The notes: generated from the sequence alone by a model not told the origin. A DNA stretch of 64,000 nt from Meira nashicola (GCA_001600355.1 BCJU01000001.1:3968013-4032012); one strand, 5' to 3'. Positions 19,336-30,466 are shown, counted from the first letter of the stretch. Program-made: numbers and translations.

Positions 19336-21662
19336 TTAAAAGGTGTTTTTCAAGCCCAAAGCAAGTTCTAAAAAGCAATGTTGATAGGTATATTCGGTAA
19401 TATAAGCGTTTGTGGCCGATCCTGAATGACCTGAAGATTTTGCCAAGTATAATAACATTGGCATAGGATTATCGGGATTATTATGTTGTAATCTTGCTAA
19501 AAACTTGAAACTTTGAGAAGCAGTGACACAATCATCTATACCACCAGCTTGAAGTAAAATTGCAGGGTAATGTTGATTTTCGTTTACGTTTTGATAAGGA
19601 GACCATTTTATAATTGAATCAAAATCAGAAGGATCATTCACATCGCCAAATTCACTTTTTTGCGTTGAACCAAGATAATTTCTTTGATCTTCAAATTCAT
19701 CACAAACAGCTCTTCTTGGTAAAATTGCACCGAATAAGCCAGGAGGTGCTTGATTTGCAACTGCAGCAACGGCTAAACCACCTGCCGAGCCACCATCACC
19801 GATTAAAAGTCCAGGCGCGCATATTTTACGTTGAACTAAATCTTTTGCAATTGCAATTATATCATCAAATGTATTTTGTTTATTTTTACCTTGACCTGCA
19901 ATATGCCATTCTTCTCCTGAATCTCCACCACCTCTTATTGAAAGCCAAACTAGAAACCATTATAACTTAAAAGCCAAGAATAAAATCCTATATCCCAATA
20001 ATTTCTTCCAATCGTACCGTAAGCACCATAAGCATGCATTATACAAGATGCAGTTCCATCCTTTTTTCTATTCTTATGAACGATTGAATAAGGTATCTTT
20101 GTACCATCTTTACTCGTTGCAAAGAAAGATTCAGTTATAAAATCTTCTGGTTTTGAACCTTCAATAGCTTGACGAGTGATTAAAGATTCGTAATATTTAC
20201 CATCTTTATATCCAATTTCATATATTGTTCTTGATGAAACTGTTCCGGAATAATGTAAAATTACTGAATCTATACTGTTCGTTGCACCGTACAAAGAACC
20301 AGATTCATTTGGCAAGACGTCCAACAAGAATTCACCCGTTAAAAGGTTGTATAACTTTGCAATATATCTTCCATTATTCGCACCTGTGATCAACAATTTG
20401 TCATGGTTAAACAAATAACTACTTGTAATTCTGTTCCCTTTCATTTCAGCAATCACATCGATCAAAGGAAGCTGATCGTTAAGTTCACTTAAGTTCTTCA
20501 CCGAACGTGCTTTATTCCAATCCAATTGAATTTTTACAACTTTACCATCCGGTGCATTAAAATCAGTTTGTGCATAAAATGTGTCTTCTATAATATCAGT
20601 GAATTGTAACCAATATTTGTATTGAGGTGCAATTGAAATCCATTTCATCGAATCAGAAATGGTTTGATTCGTTAAAAGAGAAGCATAAACTTTTGATTTT
20701 CCAGAAGTATCAATCAATCCTGTCAAAACTCACCAATTCGAATCTAAGCTTGAACTTAAAAACCAATAATTTTGATTTCCATCTTTATCAGGTTGTTCGG
20801 GATGAACGACGATAATATCATTTTCATTTTTTGTTCCAATTTTATGATATTTTATCGTTGAATCAACGTTTGGATTCGCTCCTACTTGATTATCATTCTC
20901 TTGAACGTAAAAGAAACTACAATTATCTTTTGTCCATATGATATTGTTATCACCAGGAATGAAAGTGATAAAATCTGTCAATGCACATTCTCCTCCTGGT
21001 GGAAAAGTTTCAGCTTGTACTAAAGGAGAATCAAATCTTCTTATAAAACCAGTTGTCAAATCTCCACCATCAGAGACTAAATAAGCTAAATATTGACCAT
21101 CAGGAGAAGGAAAGACGGAAGCGATGCCCAATGTTCCATTTTTGCTTAAAAAGTTTTCATCCAAAAATTTCTTGTCAGGAGGAATAGCAAGGTTATCTTT
21201 CTCTGCTTTTTCTAATTCATCAATTGAAGCTGTATACCATATTTGTTTATTTTGATCCTCACCCTTTTTCAAAGAATAAAGATAAAAAGCTTTTTTAGCA
21301 TTGATTAACTGCATATTATTATAATTGTCATAATTAAATGCATTTTTGATAGAAGTTTCAATTGAAGTTTTGGATTTGCATTGATCGATATATCTTTCGG
21401 TTAAATTCATTTGATCATCGATTAATTTATCAACGATTGCATCTTTACCAATTGGTTTTTCAAGAAGATAGTATGGATCTGCAAAAGTTACATTTCCATG
21501 CTTACTTTCAGAACGATAAGACCATGTTTTATTGCTTTGTTTAACTTGTGGATAAGGTGTTTGCTTCGGATTCCAAAATGGCGCAGTATCATTTGATGCC
21601 ATGCAAATTAGGGAAAATGAAAAGGTAACAGCCAAAGCCAAGAGTATCAATCGTTTATACAT
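19336..21662 (-). pseudogene. Secreted prolyl oligopeptidase (S9A), broken by a stop and a frameshift
   Basis: Three successive minus-strand frames together cover a full prolyl oligopeptidase, a serine peptidase that cuts after proline in peptides. The first, from the ATG at 21662, has a signal peptide (MYKRLILLALAVTFSFSLIC) and the N-terminal S9 region. It ends at an in-frame TGA (20730-20732). Homology continues in the same frame directly after it, so this is a nonsense codon. The second frame ends at a TAG (19950-19952). Homology then continues in another frame (VWLSIRGGGDSGEEWH), which implies a one-base loss there. The catalytic Ser (GDGGSAGGLA), Asp (GGIDDCV) and His (SSGHSG) are all still present. 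No intron with acceptable borders repairs either break. It is either recently dead, or the assembly carries two errors. Usual POPs are cytosolic, so the signal peptide is notable. Confidence 0.8.
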
Positions 21663-21909
21663 CTTTGTTAGAGGTATAAATGTAAAGAAGATGGTCAAGA
21701 GTTCACTTTGAGAATAGCTGGCATTCTTGTGTGAACAAAGTCAAACAACCGAACGGTACTCCGCCGCGTGTTTTTAGATCGCAGTCGGAATTCCGTCATA
21801 AGCGGAATCACTCCTTCCCAACTTGCGTGCGCTTATTCATCCGAGGTTAAAAGGAATGCAAGGCGTAAAGTGTATATATTCTATTAAAGGTTGTACACGA
21901 ATTAATTGT

Positions 21910-23625
21910 TCAAGATAAGAAATCGTCCACTATATGCTTAACGATAGGTAATCCTTTTCGATGTGGTTCGATAGAGAGTGAACGTGCAATAATGATAGCA
22001 TGACTATTATTCATATCAGGATAATATGTCCATACTTTTGTCAATTTAGGCAAAATATCAGGATTGTTTAAATTTTGTACCATATTATGTTGAGCTGAAG
22101 AAAGAGGTGCTTGCTTTTTGCTTTTTGGTAATTCGCCATGCTTCCAAGGTGAATGCCAAGGTGGACGAGTAATATTGTTTGATTCGGTTGTGATATTCTC
22201 ATTTGTTTTGCTTAGACCAGGTATTAAATCTTTATCACTTTCAACATTATCTTCTGTTATAGCCATTACCATATTTTTCATCAATCTTGACGTCCTTTCT
22301 TCGGTTGCATTTCTAGATTGATTAGTTCTTTCTATCGATTCTATAGATTTTTGCTTTTGCTCTTCATTATCTTCTTCTTCCTCCTCCTCAAATTCTAACT
22401 CGTTCCATTTACGTTCTAATTCTTCGATACGAAGTCTACTCTTTTGACTATCCTTTGATAGCTTATAAACAATCCGAACGGTAAAGAATGGAAGTAGGAC
22501 TGGTAATCCTAAAAAGATGATATAATTGTATGGAAAATTAACCGGAATTCTGTTTGGGTTAAACAAGCCGGGTGTCTTGCTTACTTTGGCTCGAAGGTTT
22601 TGAATAAAAGTTTGCTTTTCGGGTTGATGAATTTGAACGTCTGTCAAAATGGCAGCATCAGATAATAATTTCACATTCACTCCATCTTCTTGTTCAACAA
22701 AAGGATCCCATAATTCAATACAACCTGTTCGAAAAGGAACCGTCATATCATTTACTGCATTTGCATAAAAGTGTACTTTTTCGAATCGATTTAAAGCACG
22801 AATAAAGTATGTATTTGGCTTTGACATATATTCTAAAAGTCCAATTTTACCTTCTTCTCCTTCAATTTGCCATTCTTGATCTGCTCCATAAATTTGTTCA
22901 CCTGTTCTACTCAAAAGTCTAGAACCGAAAAAGCCAACTAAACGTCCAAACGTACCTGATCCTGGAGGTGATCCAATATGAGGTGTAGCGATTGTGATCA
23001 CTTGACGTGTTTGAATTGGTGTTCTTCCAGTTGGAGTGAAAAAAGATTGAGATTCTAATAAACCAAGTGCGAAACGTACTACTAATCCACCTAATGAATA
23101 ACCAACCATACTGAAACGTTGAATTCGTTTACCTTGTTTGGCAAGCTTTTTCTGTTCAATTTTAATTTCTCGAACTACTCTTTCACCTAACCAATCAATT
23201 CCATCGTACGTCTTTCCACCTTGATTGCTAGAAGTGTTTAAAATGACTACTTCCATATGATCCTTTGCATTTTTATCACGTACTGTACTTGCATGCTTGC
23301 TCAATAATTTTTCATGTAGTTTGTCTAATTCTTCTTCTTCTTTTTGTGCTTTCTCTTTCTTTATTTCCTCTTTAGATTTCTTCTTCTTCTTTCCATCATT
23401 TTCACTCTTTGTTCTTGTCTCTTTTGCTACTCTTTCTCTTTTTCTACTTGCATCCACAATCGTAGTTTGCTCTCCAAATGAATTTGCTAATAAAGTTTCA
23501 AGAGTACGTAAATGTTTTGGCTCTCCCCATAATCCATGACATAAAACGATCAAATGAACGGGGGTAGCAGTATCAGACGTTGAAGCTGCAGAAGAAGAAG
23601 CGCCAGAAGTATTATTGATCGTCAT
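21910..23625 (-). CDS. Putative serine esterase/lipase, DUF676 (Rog1-like)
   Basis: This 571-residue alpha/beta hydrolase starts with VHLIVLCHGLWGEPKHL near residue 23, the DUF676 N-terminal motif with its oxyanion region. A Lys/Glu-rich insert (about 60-118) precedes TYDGIDWLGERVVREI. The nucleophile is Ser177 in GYSLGG. ITIATPHIGSPPGSGTFGRLVG follows the usual lipase pattern. The stretch ANAVNDMTVPF probably carries the acid residue. One hydrophobic segment near 360-385 (YIIFLGLPVLLPFFTVRIVY) suggests membrane attachment. An acidic, disordered region follows, and the C-terminus has NSHAIIIARS with a possible catalytic His. Yeast Rog1 is a monoacylglycerol lipase of this family. Family is firm, substrate is not. 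ATG at 23625; single exon. Confidence 0.87.
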   Translation of the reverse strand: MTINNTSGASSSAASTSDTATPVHLIVLCHGLWGEPKHLRTLETLLANSFGEQTTIVDASRKRERVAKETRTKSENDGKKKKKSKEEIKKEKAQKEEEELDKLHEKLLSKHASTVRDKNAKDHMEVVILNTSSNQGGKTYDGIDWLGERVVREIKIEQKKLAKQGKRIQRFSMVGYSLGGLVVRFALGLLESQSFFTPTGRTPIQTRQVITIATPHIGSPPGSGTFGRLVGFFGSRLLSRTGEQIYGADQEWQIEGEEGKIGLLEYMSKPNTYFIRALNRFEKVHFYANAVNDMTVPFRTGCIELWDPFVEQEDGVNVKLLSDAAILTDVQIHQPEKQTFIQNLRAKVSKTPGLFNPNRIPVNFPYNYIIFLGLPVLLPFFTVRIVYKLSKDSQKSRLRIEELERKWNELEFEEEEEEDNEEQKQKSIESIERTNQSRNATEERTSRLMKNMVMAITEDNVESDKDLIPGLSKTNENITTESNNITRPPWHSPWKHGELPKSKKQAPLSSAQHNMVQNLNNPDILPKLTKVWTYYPDMNNSHAIIIARSLSIEPHRKGLPIVKHIVDDFLS

Positions 23626-24030
23626 CTTTAATCTGGTCTATATGATATGATGGAAAGGGATCGTGTGTATGAAAAGAGAATTGGAATGTTATTTATAGCA
23701 TGCATTCATTCAATCAACCAACACGAACAAAATTCCAATCCGTACCAAAAGTAAGAAAACATGCATGCAGGCCAAATGCCTATTTGTTGAAAGAATATCA
23801 AATCCCGCGGATTTTATATAATTCTGCTTACGATTCCTTTTTAAATGCAACAAAGTGGAGAAATTTCGCAGTGCTTATTTGCTCAGTCGGCTTTTGATCA
23901 ATACGCGCCTAGTCTTTTCTAAGGGTTCGCTCAGCAGTCTTTCCCATAAGAATAAATGCGAAATCCTAACACCGAAACGCTCGGCTTTAAAAACTTTACA
24001 TGCACCAGGGGAGAAGAAATGAAGCCACGA
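23626..24030. other. Intergenic, lipase upstream region
   Basis: About 400 bases upstream of the lipase start and downstream of the seven-helix gene. A CATGCATGCA-type run occurs near 23760-23770. I see no gene or RNA. Confidence 0.45.
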
Positions 24031-25943
24031 TCAAACAATCGTACTATAATCATCACGAGTTTTCGTTTCAAAGAATGTAGAGATGATATGATGATTTGTT
24101 GTCTTTCCTTTTTTATGTTCTTTTTTTGCTACTATAGGTGATTGTCCGATTCCTAAACGTGGTTCTACATTTTGAATTGATTGATAAACTTTATTTGCAC
24201 TTGAAATTGAACTAGAATGTGCTGCTGTATTCCGACTATGAGTTCCATTAGATGATGACGCTGTTATTGCACTAAAAACAGGTTCATACGTCCTTTGTAA
24301 AAGAGCAAAAGAAGCTCCACAACCAAAAATTATAACTGCATAAACAACACAAAGTAAGGCAATAATACCGAAATATTCAAACCTATTCCCTAGTCTATCT
24401 TTTGATGGTTGTTCAAAAGAAGGATGAATGGTAAGAGCCATAAAAAGTGCAATACTTGCAAACGTTCCACAACCCGGACTGACGACTAAAAATTGAACAA
24501 AAATCTGTAAAAATGCTTTACGCATTTCTTTCTTTTGTTCTGATCTTGAATCTTGTAGTGAAGCAGTAAATCTTGTACTTTCTTCTTCATCCGTTAAAAT
24601 CAAGTTTGGTAAGAATGATTTAAAGAAACTTGTTGAAGATTTAGGAGGATTAACTTGAATGTACATTTGTGATTGACCGATTGATTTATCATCCAAAGTT
24701 GTTGATAAAATTCCTGTTCTTTCTGATTGTGTGAGTGTAGAAGTCGATTGTCCAATATTTGAAGGAAGAACAGGTAAAGATTTCATTTTAAAATTAAGTG
24801 ATGAATCTCCCCCACTTTCATTTTCGGTGAAGCTCGATCCACTTCGTAAAGGTTTCATATTTACTTCTTCAATCGTAATCCTTTGTGATTCACGGTCTAA
24901 TCCTTCCGATTGACCTTGTGAAATAATTCCTTTTATTTTAGGATGTGCTGTTGAAACGATAAACGTAAAATCATCTTGTCCAGCTTTATTTAATTCTGAT
25001 CGAATTGTAAGGATTAATCTGATCGTTATAGCCGAATAAATTATCCAACAAACAACTGCCCAAACGAACCACAAAAAGAAAGTTATACTTGCTAAATATG
25101 CACTTGAAAGTACTTTATACCAAATCAATTGAGCTTCAATTATCATTTCTTGCGTGAATATAGTTTGATATTTATATCTTTCTTGCCATTCATCTTGCAT
25201 ACTTTCAGCTTTACTATAAAGTGCATTTGCCATTACACTTGGAATTGCAACCGTTGTACATAAGATTACAGGTAAACCTAAAGCAATAAAGTTCATCATA
25301 AATGCATTTTGAAATAATCTTTCTACCCAATTTAAACGATCAATAGAATCATCAACTATTGGCTTTACACGTGTTGGAGTTGCATAATGAACACCTAACA
25401 TTGCCCAATACGCTCCAAGGATTGCCGTACACCAAGGTAAAGTGATCCATAAAATGAAATTTGACGGCTTTATCTTATAATTTTCATAAAATTGACAAAA
25501 TTGAAAAAGAAAAGCGACTAAAACGATAATAAATATACTTTCTACCATGGCAAAAGATAAAATTGCATTAGGCTTAAAGAGGTGAAGAGAAGTCAGTTAT
25601 AAATAACAGCCTAACACCAAACCAGAAAACATACCACAACAATCGTTCCTGAAGGACGTTTAACAAGACGAGCGACCCAAAATGATTTATCGTACATTCT
25701 ACGAATGATGATCAAAATACCATTGAATAAAATTATAACGAATAAAGAAGCACCAAATTTGATTTGTGGAAATGAATGTGGAACTTGAAAATGAAAAAAG
25801 AATAATCTCATAATGAAACTTTTCATTTCTTCTACATTTTCAAAATTCGGTAATCTTGCTCGTGTATCTTCCGATCCGAAAGTGAGTATTGATCGAGCTG
25901 GAGGTGGTGGTAAAAATTCGAATGGATATGAATAAAGAGACAT
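24031..25943 (-). CDS. Seven-helix membrane protein, receptor-like, family not recognised
   Basis: Exon 1 is 25943-25635 and exon 2 is 25572-24031. The 62-base intron (25634-25573, GTATGT…TTTAAG, phase 0) joins …GTIVV to PNAILSFAMVES, restoring a continuous membrane helix. The product is 616 residues. Seven hydrophobic segments are visible: one in exon 1 (FGASLFVIILFNGILIII), one spanning the splice, FILWITLPWCTAILGAYW, IALGLPVILCTTVAI, LASITFFLWFVWAVVCWIIY, FVQFLVVSPGCGTFASIALF and YFGIIALLCVVYAVIIFG. A long polar loop of about 150 residues separates segments five and six, as in the third cytoplasmic loop of receptors. A Ser-rich tail follows. It lacks motifs of known fungal pheromone or sugar receptors. 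Topology is seen; a receptor role is inference only. Confidence 0.7.
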
Positions 25944-26368
25944 TTGATTGATTTTTCAAATGGGATGAGGTGGTGAAGAGAAAAGGGTGCGAATTTTATT
26001 TGGGTCAGCATTCAATTCAAATCATCAAAAGGCGTAAGTACTATCTTCGGAACGATATTAAATCACTTAGGCACAGATCGTTAATATGCAGGCCGAATGA
26101 TCTTCTGACTACTTTAATTCATTCTTCACCCTAGATGAAACTGATCTGATCCCAAATTTCGCCGCCATTAAAAGCTCGGACCGCGTTTCGCATATTATCA
26201 CTAAAAGTGGCTTGATTTTTTTTTCACAAGCACAATCACAATGCGGCTTAATTTTTTTTCAATGAAAATCAAAATGAAAATTTCAAAAAGGTATCTGAAT
26301 AGCTTTTAGACCATAAGGGTCTGTGTAGGTAGGTCTGTGTGAATTTGTTTTTAAAAAAATGGCAAACT
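25944..26368. other. Intergenic, seven-helix gene upstream region
   Basis: It contains two similar poly-T elements, CTTGATTTTTTTTTC near 26211 and CTTAATTTTTTTTC near 26247. Each is preceded by a GTGGC or GCGGC. Nothing else is recognisable. Confidence 0.4.
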
Positions 26369-28009
26369 TCAAGTTTGACGAGGCGTGAAATGAACAAAGT
26401 AAGGCGTGCATGGAAGTGTGAGACTATCGCCGTATGTAGGAGGGTTATTGCGCATTTGATTATCGTCAAAGTGCACATCATATTTACCCAAAATTGCAGC
26501 AGTGACTGCCATTCCTTCGTATACGGCTAACGTCTTGCCTAAGCACATTCTTGGTCCGGCATTAAAACTGTGGAATTTGAATTGACTGTATTCTTTGCAA
26601 CGTAAACGACCTGATTCATCTTTTTCTAAAAATCTTTCAGGTTTAAATTGTAAACAATCTTCACCCCAAACTTCTGGCATTCGGCTCATAGTGAAATCAC
26701 TCCAAATGACCGATTCACCTGCACGAACATCAACATCAGGTAAACCTTCAATTGTTGCTTCACCACCAGTTGGACGAATGATGTCATCTTTCATGACACG
26801 TTTAACGTTCTTCGGAACGGCTGGCCATAAACGAACGGCTTCATAAAAGCAAGCTTGTAAGAAAGGTAATTCCTTCATATCATCGTATTGCATCGGTCTT
26901 TGATCTTCAGGTGAGCCAACGGTAGACAAAATTGATTCTCTGATCAAATCAATGTATTTTGGTGACTTCCAAAGTTCAAAGAAAAGCCAGGCCAGACTTT
27001 GTGCTGTAGTATCACGACCAGCAATCAAGAAATTAAGAATTACCGGTAACAATTCTTCTCTTGTCAAACCGCGGTCCATGAATAGCTCCAAAAGATCTTT
27101 GCCCGTCTTATCCGTTGAAGTATTGGTTCCTTCTTTTTCCCTTCTGGCCAAACGAGAATCGATAATTTTATAACAATATGAGTCCAATTGACGAAGTGCT
27201 TTGCGCATTTTGTAACCTTCCTGTGTGAAATACTCTGACCATTTTGGTAGAAGAGCAAAGATACGATGATCCATCACTTCTTGAGCAAAGTCAAAGTTGG
27301 TTGCGAATTGGTTAGGGATTTGTAAGCCTTCAACTTTGGTAGGTAAACATTTAATATCAGCATCGAAAGCCATTAAAGAGAATGAACTCAAAGTGAATCT
27401 GAACATTGTATCGGGAAAGTTAACTTTGACCTTTGTTTGACAAGCATGTTGTAAGAGAGAGTCCAATGTTTGAATTTCTCGTACGACTGTATTTTGAACG
27501 TGTGTTCGAAAATTGTTGAATGAGAAGATGTTAGATGCCAACTTTCTCTGTTTTAGCCAAATATCACCATCTGATGCAAAGATACCATGAACGCCTAAAA
27601 CGTCTTTCATAATTCTTTGTTGATCTGGACCTTTTGGATAATTATCAAAGTTTGTCTTTTGAACGTGTTGAATGTATGCTGGATTATTGATCACTGTTAC
27701 ACGACCGCCCAAAGCAGGAAATGTCATGGTGAATGGCATTCCACCTTTTGCCTGAGTGGTTTGCAAACGATAGATTTCATCTAATAATCGAGTACGTTGA
27801 GCTAAAATGTCTAAGATCCATGTTAAATTACCGACGATTGGGTAAGCTGGTTGAGCGACGATGATGTTCTTACGACGTTTTGTGCCTACCAAGCTGTTGG
27901 GATATGCGATTGCCAATACAACGGTAGAGACGATGAATGTGACGAGTAAAGTCTTTGCGTCGATGGACCCGAGCAGACGGGAGAGTAGAGAAGATTGAAC
28001 GTCGAACAT
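26369..28009 (-). CDS. Cytochrome P450, CYP52/CYP63-type fatty-acid or alkane hydroxylase
   Basis: This 546-residue P450 has an N-terminal membrane anchor (about residues 18-36, AKTLLVTFIVSTVVLAIAY). The I-helix oxygen-binding motif is AGRDTTAQSLAW, the K-helix ExxR is EAVRLWPAVP, and the PERF motif is FKPERFLE. The heme-binding loop is FNAGPRMCLGK, with ligand Cys near residue 489. The AGRDTTA pattern and the VPKNVKR stretch after ExxR fit the CYP52 clan (CYP52, CYP63), which hydroxylates fatty-acid and alkane chain ends. Other clan members use other substrates, so this remains a prediction. I start at the ATG at 28009; the open frame extends upstream without an ATG and its composition there is not protein-like. 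Single exon. ER membrane location is inferred from the anchor. Confidence 0.9.
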   Translation of the reverse strand: MFDVQSSLLSRLLGSIDAKTLLVTFIVSTVVLAIAYPNSLVGTKRRKNIIVAQPAYPIVGNLTWILDILAQRTRLLDEIYRLQTTQAKGGMPFTMTFPALGGRVTVINNPAYIQHVQKTNFDNYPKGPDQQRIMKDVLGVHGIFASDGDIWLKQRKLASNIFSFNNFRTHVQNTVVREIQTLDSLLQHACQTKVKVNFPDTMFRFTLSSFSLMAFDADIKCLPTKVEGLQIPNQFATNFDFAQEVMDHRIFALLPKWSEYFTQEGYKMRKALRQLDSYCYKIIDSRLARREKEGTNTSTDKTGKDLLELFMDRGLTREELLPVILNFLIAGRDTTAQSLAWLFFELWKSPKYIDLIRESILSTVGSPEDQRPMQYDDMKELPFLQACFYEAVRLWPAVPKNVKRVMKDDIIRPTGGEATIEGLPDVDVRAGESVIWSDFTMSRMPEVWGEDCLQFKPERFLEKDESGRLRCKEYSQFKFHSFNAGPRMCLGKTLAVYEGMAVTAAILGKYDVHFDDNQMRNNPPTYGDSLTLPCTPYFVHFTPRQT

Positions 28010-29324
28010 TGTGTCTGGTATGTTGGTGGAAAAGAAGGAAGAATGTATGCGCTTCTCCTTCCAAGTCCTCCTTTGCTTATATATGCGTTTTTCCCGATTT
28101 GTGGAGAAATAGCCAATCAAGAGTGAATTTATGCTTCAAGTTCCTTCTTGCCTACATGTCTCTTCACTCGGTCAGCAGATTGTATGGCCGAGGTGCTTGT
28201 CAAAGTGTTTAATATTAAAGTATTGATGCAGCATGAATTGTTCTTTTTTCCCACCCTTCGCACGCTCCTCCTTGATTTTTTTTGTGGCAAGAATTTGAGG
28301 TTGAGGTGAACAGAGGGAGAGGATTGAGGGACCAAAGTCTAGTTTTAGCGTACTTTTTTTTTTCTCTAATCGATACTAAAGTGTCCATATCAATTTTTGT
28401 GGGGTAATGCATAGAAGCTCTGTTTATCCAAACGCGTACATGGCCGCTGCTTAAACTACAAAACGTTTTCATCGATCAAAAAAAGACATTTTAAGAACAA
28501 TACGAATTTCTATTTCGATTGCTTGACAATTTCTTAACCGAGCCTCGGTGATGGTGGTATTTTGATACAAGTTGATTTCCATTTTAGACTAAATCTTCTC
28601 CTGATGAATCATAAAAGCTAAATCTATTGCTTGACAATTTCTTACCCGAGCCTCGGTGATGGTGGTATTTTGATACAAGTTGATTTCCATTTTAGACTAA
28701 ATCTTCTCCTGATGAATCATAAAAGCTAAATCTTACCTACATTACAAAGACCATTTGCTCTCTCTGTAAGTAGGCATACTATATGTAGAATACGGATAAG
28801 AAGACTGGAAAAAATTTGAAGTAAATTTGTAGACTACACTACCGAGTGTCTTTGCCTTACATCAATATTTTAGGGTTATGATTATGCCTTTATATTCTAT
28901 TCTCCTATTCATAATTTGATGCCAGATCCAGCACGTGTTTAAATCCTGTCCACCTTTTTCGAATGAGGTTATAATATAACATCTTCTCATAAGGATGAAC
29001 AAACCTTGCTGCAAGTGAAGAACCAAACCCCAAATGACTGACTGACAAACGACGCATGCTCTGCGCGGATTTAGCAATTATATGTGTGCAGTGCATTAAA
29101 CGGCGGTACAGCTTTATCAATGCAGAGACAGGCGCAATACGCCCGCATTCCGGGTGCTATTGATGAAGCACTTGGCTCGATCGCCCGATCGCGCACGGGT
29201 CTCATTCATGACTTGACTCAGCGCGTATATTGTACGCCTTTTGGACCTAAATTTTGACAAGGGTTTGACATTTTTAGAAATAATCGTCTTTACCATCATC
29301 GATGAGAAGAAGTCAACGTTCAAA
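28010..29324. other. Intergenic with 108-base tandem duplication
   Basis: About 1.3 kb between the diverging P450 and secreted-protein genes. Apart from the tandem duplication at 28518-28733 I see AT-rich sequence with short meaningless frames. ACTCAGCGCGTATATTGTACG near 29216-29236 may be part of the promoter of the next gene. Confidence 0.5.
28518..28733. repeat. Two-copy 108-base tandem repeat
   Basis: Bases 28518-28625 and 28626-28733 are head-to-tail copies that differ at one position (TTAACCG versus TTACCCG). Each copy contains the palindrome CCGAGCCTCGG followed by GTGATGG and, 50 bases on, CTGATGA. Near-identity points to a recent duplication. There is no open frame of note and no tRNA-like promoter box. 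Confidence 0.9.
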
Positions 29325-30320
29325 ATGATGCGCTCCAACGTAGTTTTACCTTTAGTTGTTGCACTTTGCTTGCTCACCTTAACAAAAGCAGTACCTTGCC
29401 ATAAAGCTGCATTACAAAACATCGATACGGAAGATAAAAGTTATTTGAAAGAGTGGAGGGATGTACCAAGAAACGAAAGGCACAAATATCAGCCATATAC
29501 TATTCAAGATGAACATGCTATTCACGCAACAGATTTAGATGACGGTGATGGAAGAGGTGCACCACATATGCCAGGCTGGAAAGATCCACGCAAGAAAGGA
29601 GGAAGTATGTTGGATCTCGTTGGAAATGGTTTACGCGAACCAATCAATGCTATCATCTCTGGTCATTCCGATCCATACGTTTTGAGCGATGCAGGTTTAC
29701 GTGATTATGTTCGTACGATCGGTTTCTCGTTTGAATGTTTAGATTTGCATTTAGGTGGCCTTCAACGTGCAAATTTAGGTGACGGTCAAGGATGGTTAAC
29801 GGAAATGTTTGAATTTCGTCAAACGGAATCTTGGGGTGCACCAGGTAGATGGATAGGTGCTTGTTGGGAAACATTCAGAGGAGGAAATCATTTTCGTGTT
29901 TGGAAACAAAATGGTACACATGCCGATACTGGAGCTTGGTTCTTGGCCGTTTCATTGGAAAAAGATTTAAGACATCATCATACCATCGATGATGACGGAT
30001 ATAATCGTGGACGTGATTTATTGGTAGAAGCAGCACAATTAGGTGGTAGGTGGAAAATTTGGAAATGGAAAGCAAAAGTACAATATGAAGATGATCTTTT
30101 GGCTGCAGGAAGGCGTGGAATAAATCATGATATCGATCAAGACGGAAGAGTGGCAATCTTGACCGTTCATCGCGTGATCGAGATTGGTATGTTCAGCATT
30201 CCTCTCAATCCTTCTTGGATTCGTTTGCCCGGCCAATTGTATACCCAATTCACCAGCTTTTTCACGCCGATCTTTCATCTAATGCGATGGCTTGTATCGG
30301 TCAATGTTGGCTGGCTTTAA
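29325..30320 (+). CDS. Secreted protein of a conserved but uncharacterised fungal type
   Basis: This 331-residue protein begins with a signal peptide (MMRSNVVLPLVVALCLLTLT, cleaved near residue 22, followed by VPC). The core runs from about residue 85 to 260: LVGNGLREPINAIISGHSDPYVL, DYVRTIGFSFECLDLHLGG, NLGDGQGWLTEMFEFR, ACWETFRGGNHFRVW and GAWFLAVSLEKDLRHHH. I recall similar secreted proteins in many ascomycetes and basidiomycetes, with the NLGDG and GGNHFRVW-type motifs, but no assigned function. The acidic/His stretch RHHHTIDDDGYNRGRD is unusual. A hydrophobic segment near the C-terminus (FFTPIFHLMRWLVSVNVGWL) could be a membrane or GPI-type tail. The start is the first of two adjacent ATGs; the frame extends upstream without a good ATG. 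Extracellular location is a prediction. Confidence 0.75.
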   Translation: MMRSNVVLPLVVALCLLTLTKAVPCHKAALQNIDTEDKSYLKEWRDVPRNERHKYQPYTIQDEHAIHATDLDDGDGRGAPHMPGWKDPRKKGGSMLDLVGNGLREPINAIISGHSDPYVLSDAGLRDYVRTIGFSFECLDLHLGGLQRANLGDGQGWLTEMFEFRQTESWGAPGRWIGACWETFRGGNHFRVWKQNGTHADTGAWFLAVSLEKDLRHHHTIDDDGYNRGRDLLVEAAQLGGRWKIWKWKAKVQYEDDLLAAGRRGINHDIDQDGRVAILTVHRVIEIGMFSIPLNPSWIRLPGQLYTQFTSFFTPIFHLMRWLVSVNVGWL

Positions 30321-30466
30321 CGATTTCTCTTTTGTACGTACATTAAGTCTACGCTCTGTCTGCTGCAATTTTGTCAATGCTATCCGGTTCAATCAGTCTG
30401 TGTGTGAGTGTTACATCTTTGCATATTGCCATTAGACAAAAAACAGTTGTACATGTACAAAATATA

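Noticed and set aside
20715..20732. Tiny intron GTGAGTTTTGACAG covering the TGA of the prolyl oligopeptidase
   Set aside because: It would be 14 bases, far below the 59-64-base introns of this genome, and its removal shifts the frame into a new stop. Homology continues in the unshifted frame.
20730..20732. Programmed stop-codon readthrough in the prolyl oligopeptidase
   Set aside because: The base context after TGA (GTT) is not a known readthrough signal, and a second independent frameshift lies downstream.
26369..28335. Several small frames antisense to or upstream of the P450
   Set aside because: They mirror the P450 coding sequence or its leader and have no independent support.
28530..28620. 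tRNA or C/D snoRNA in the 108-base repeat
   Set aside because: No B-box-like GGTTCRANNCC and no cloverleaf. The C- and D-box matches lack a terminal stem, so I report only the repeat.
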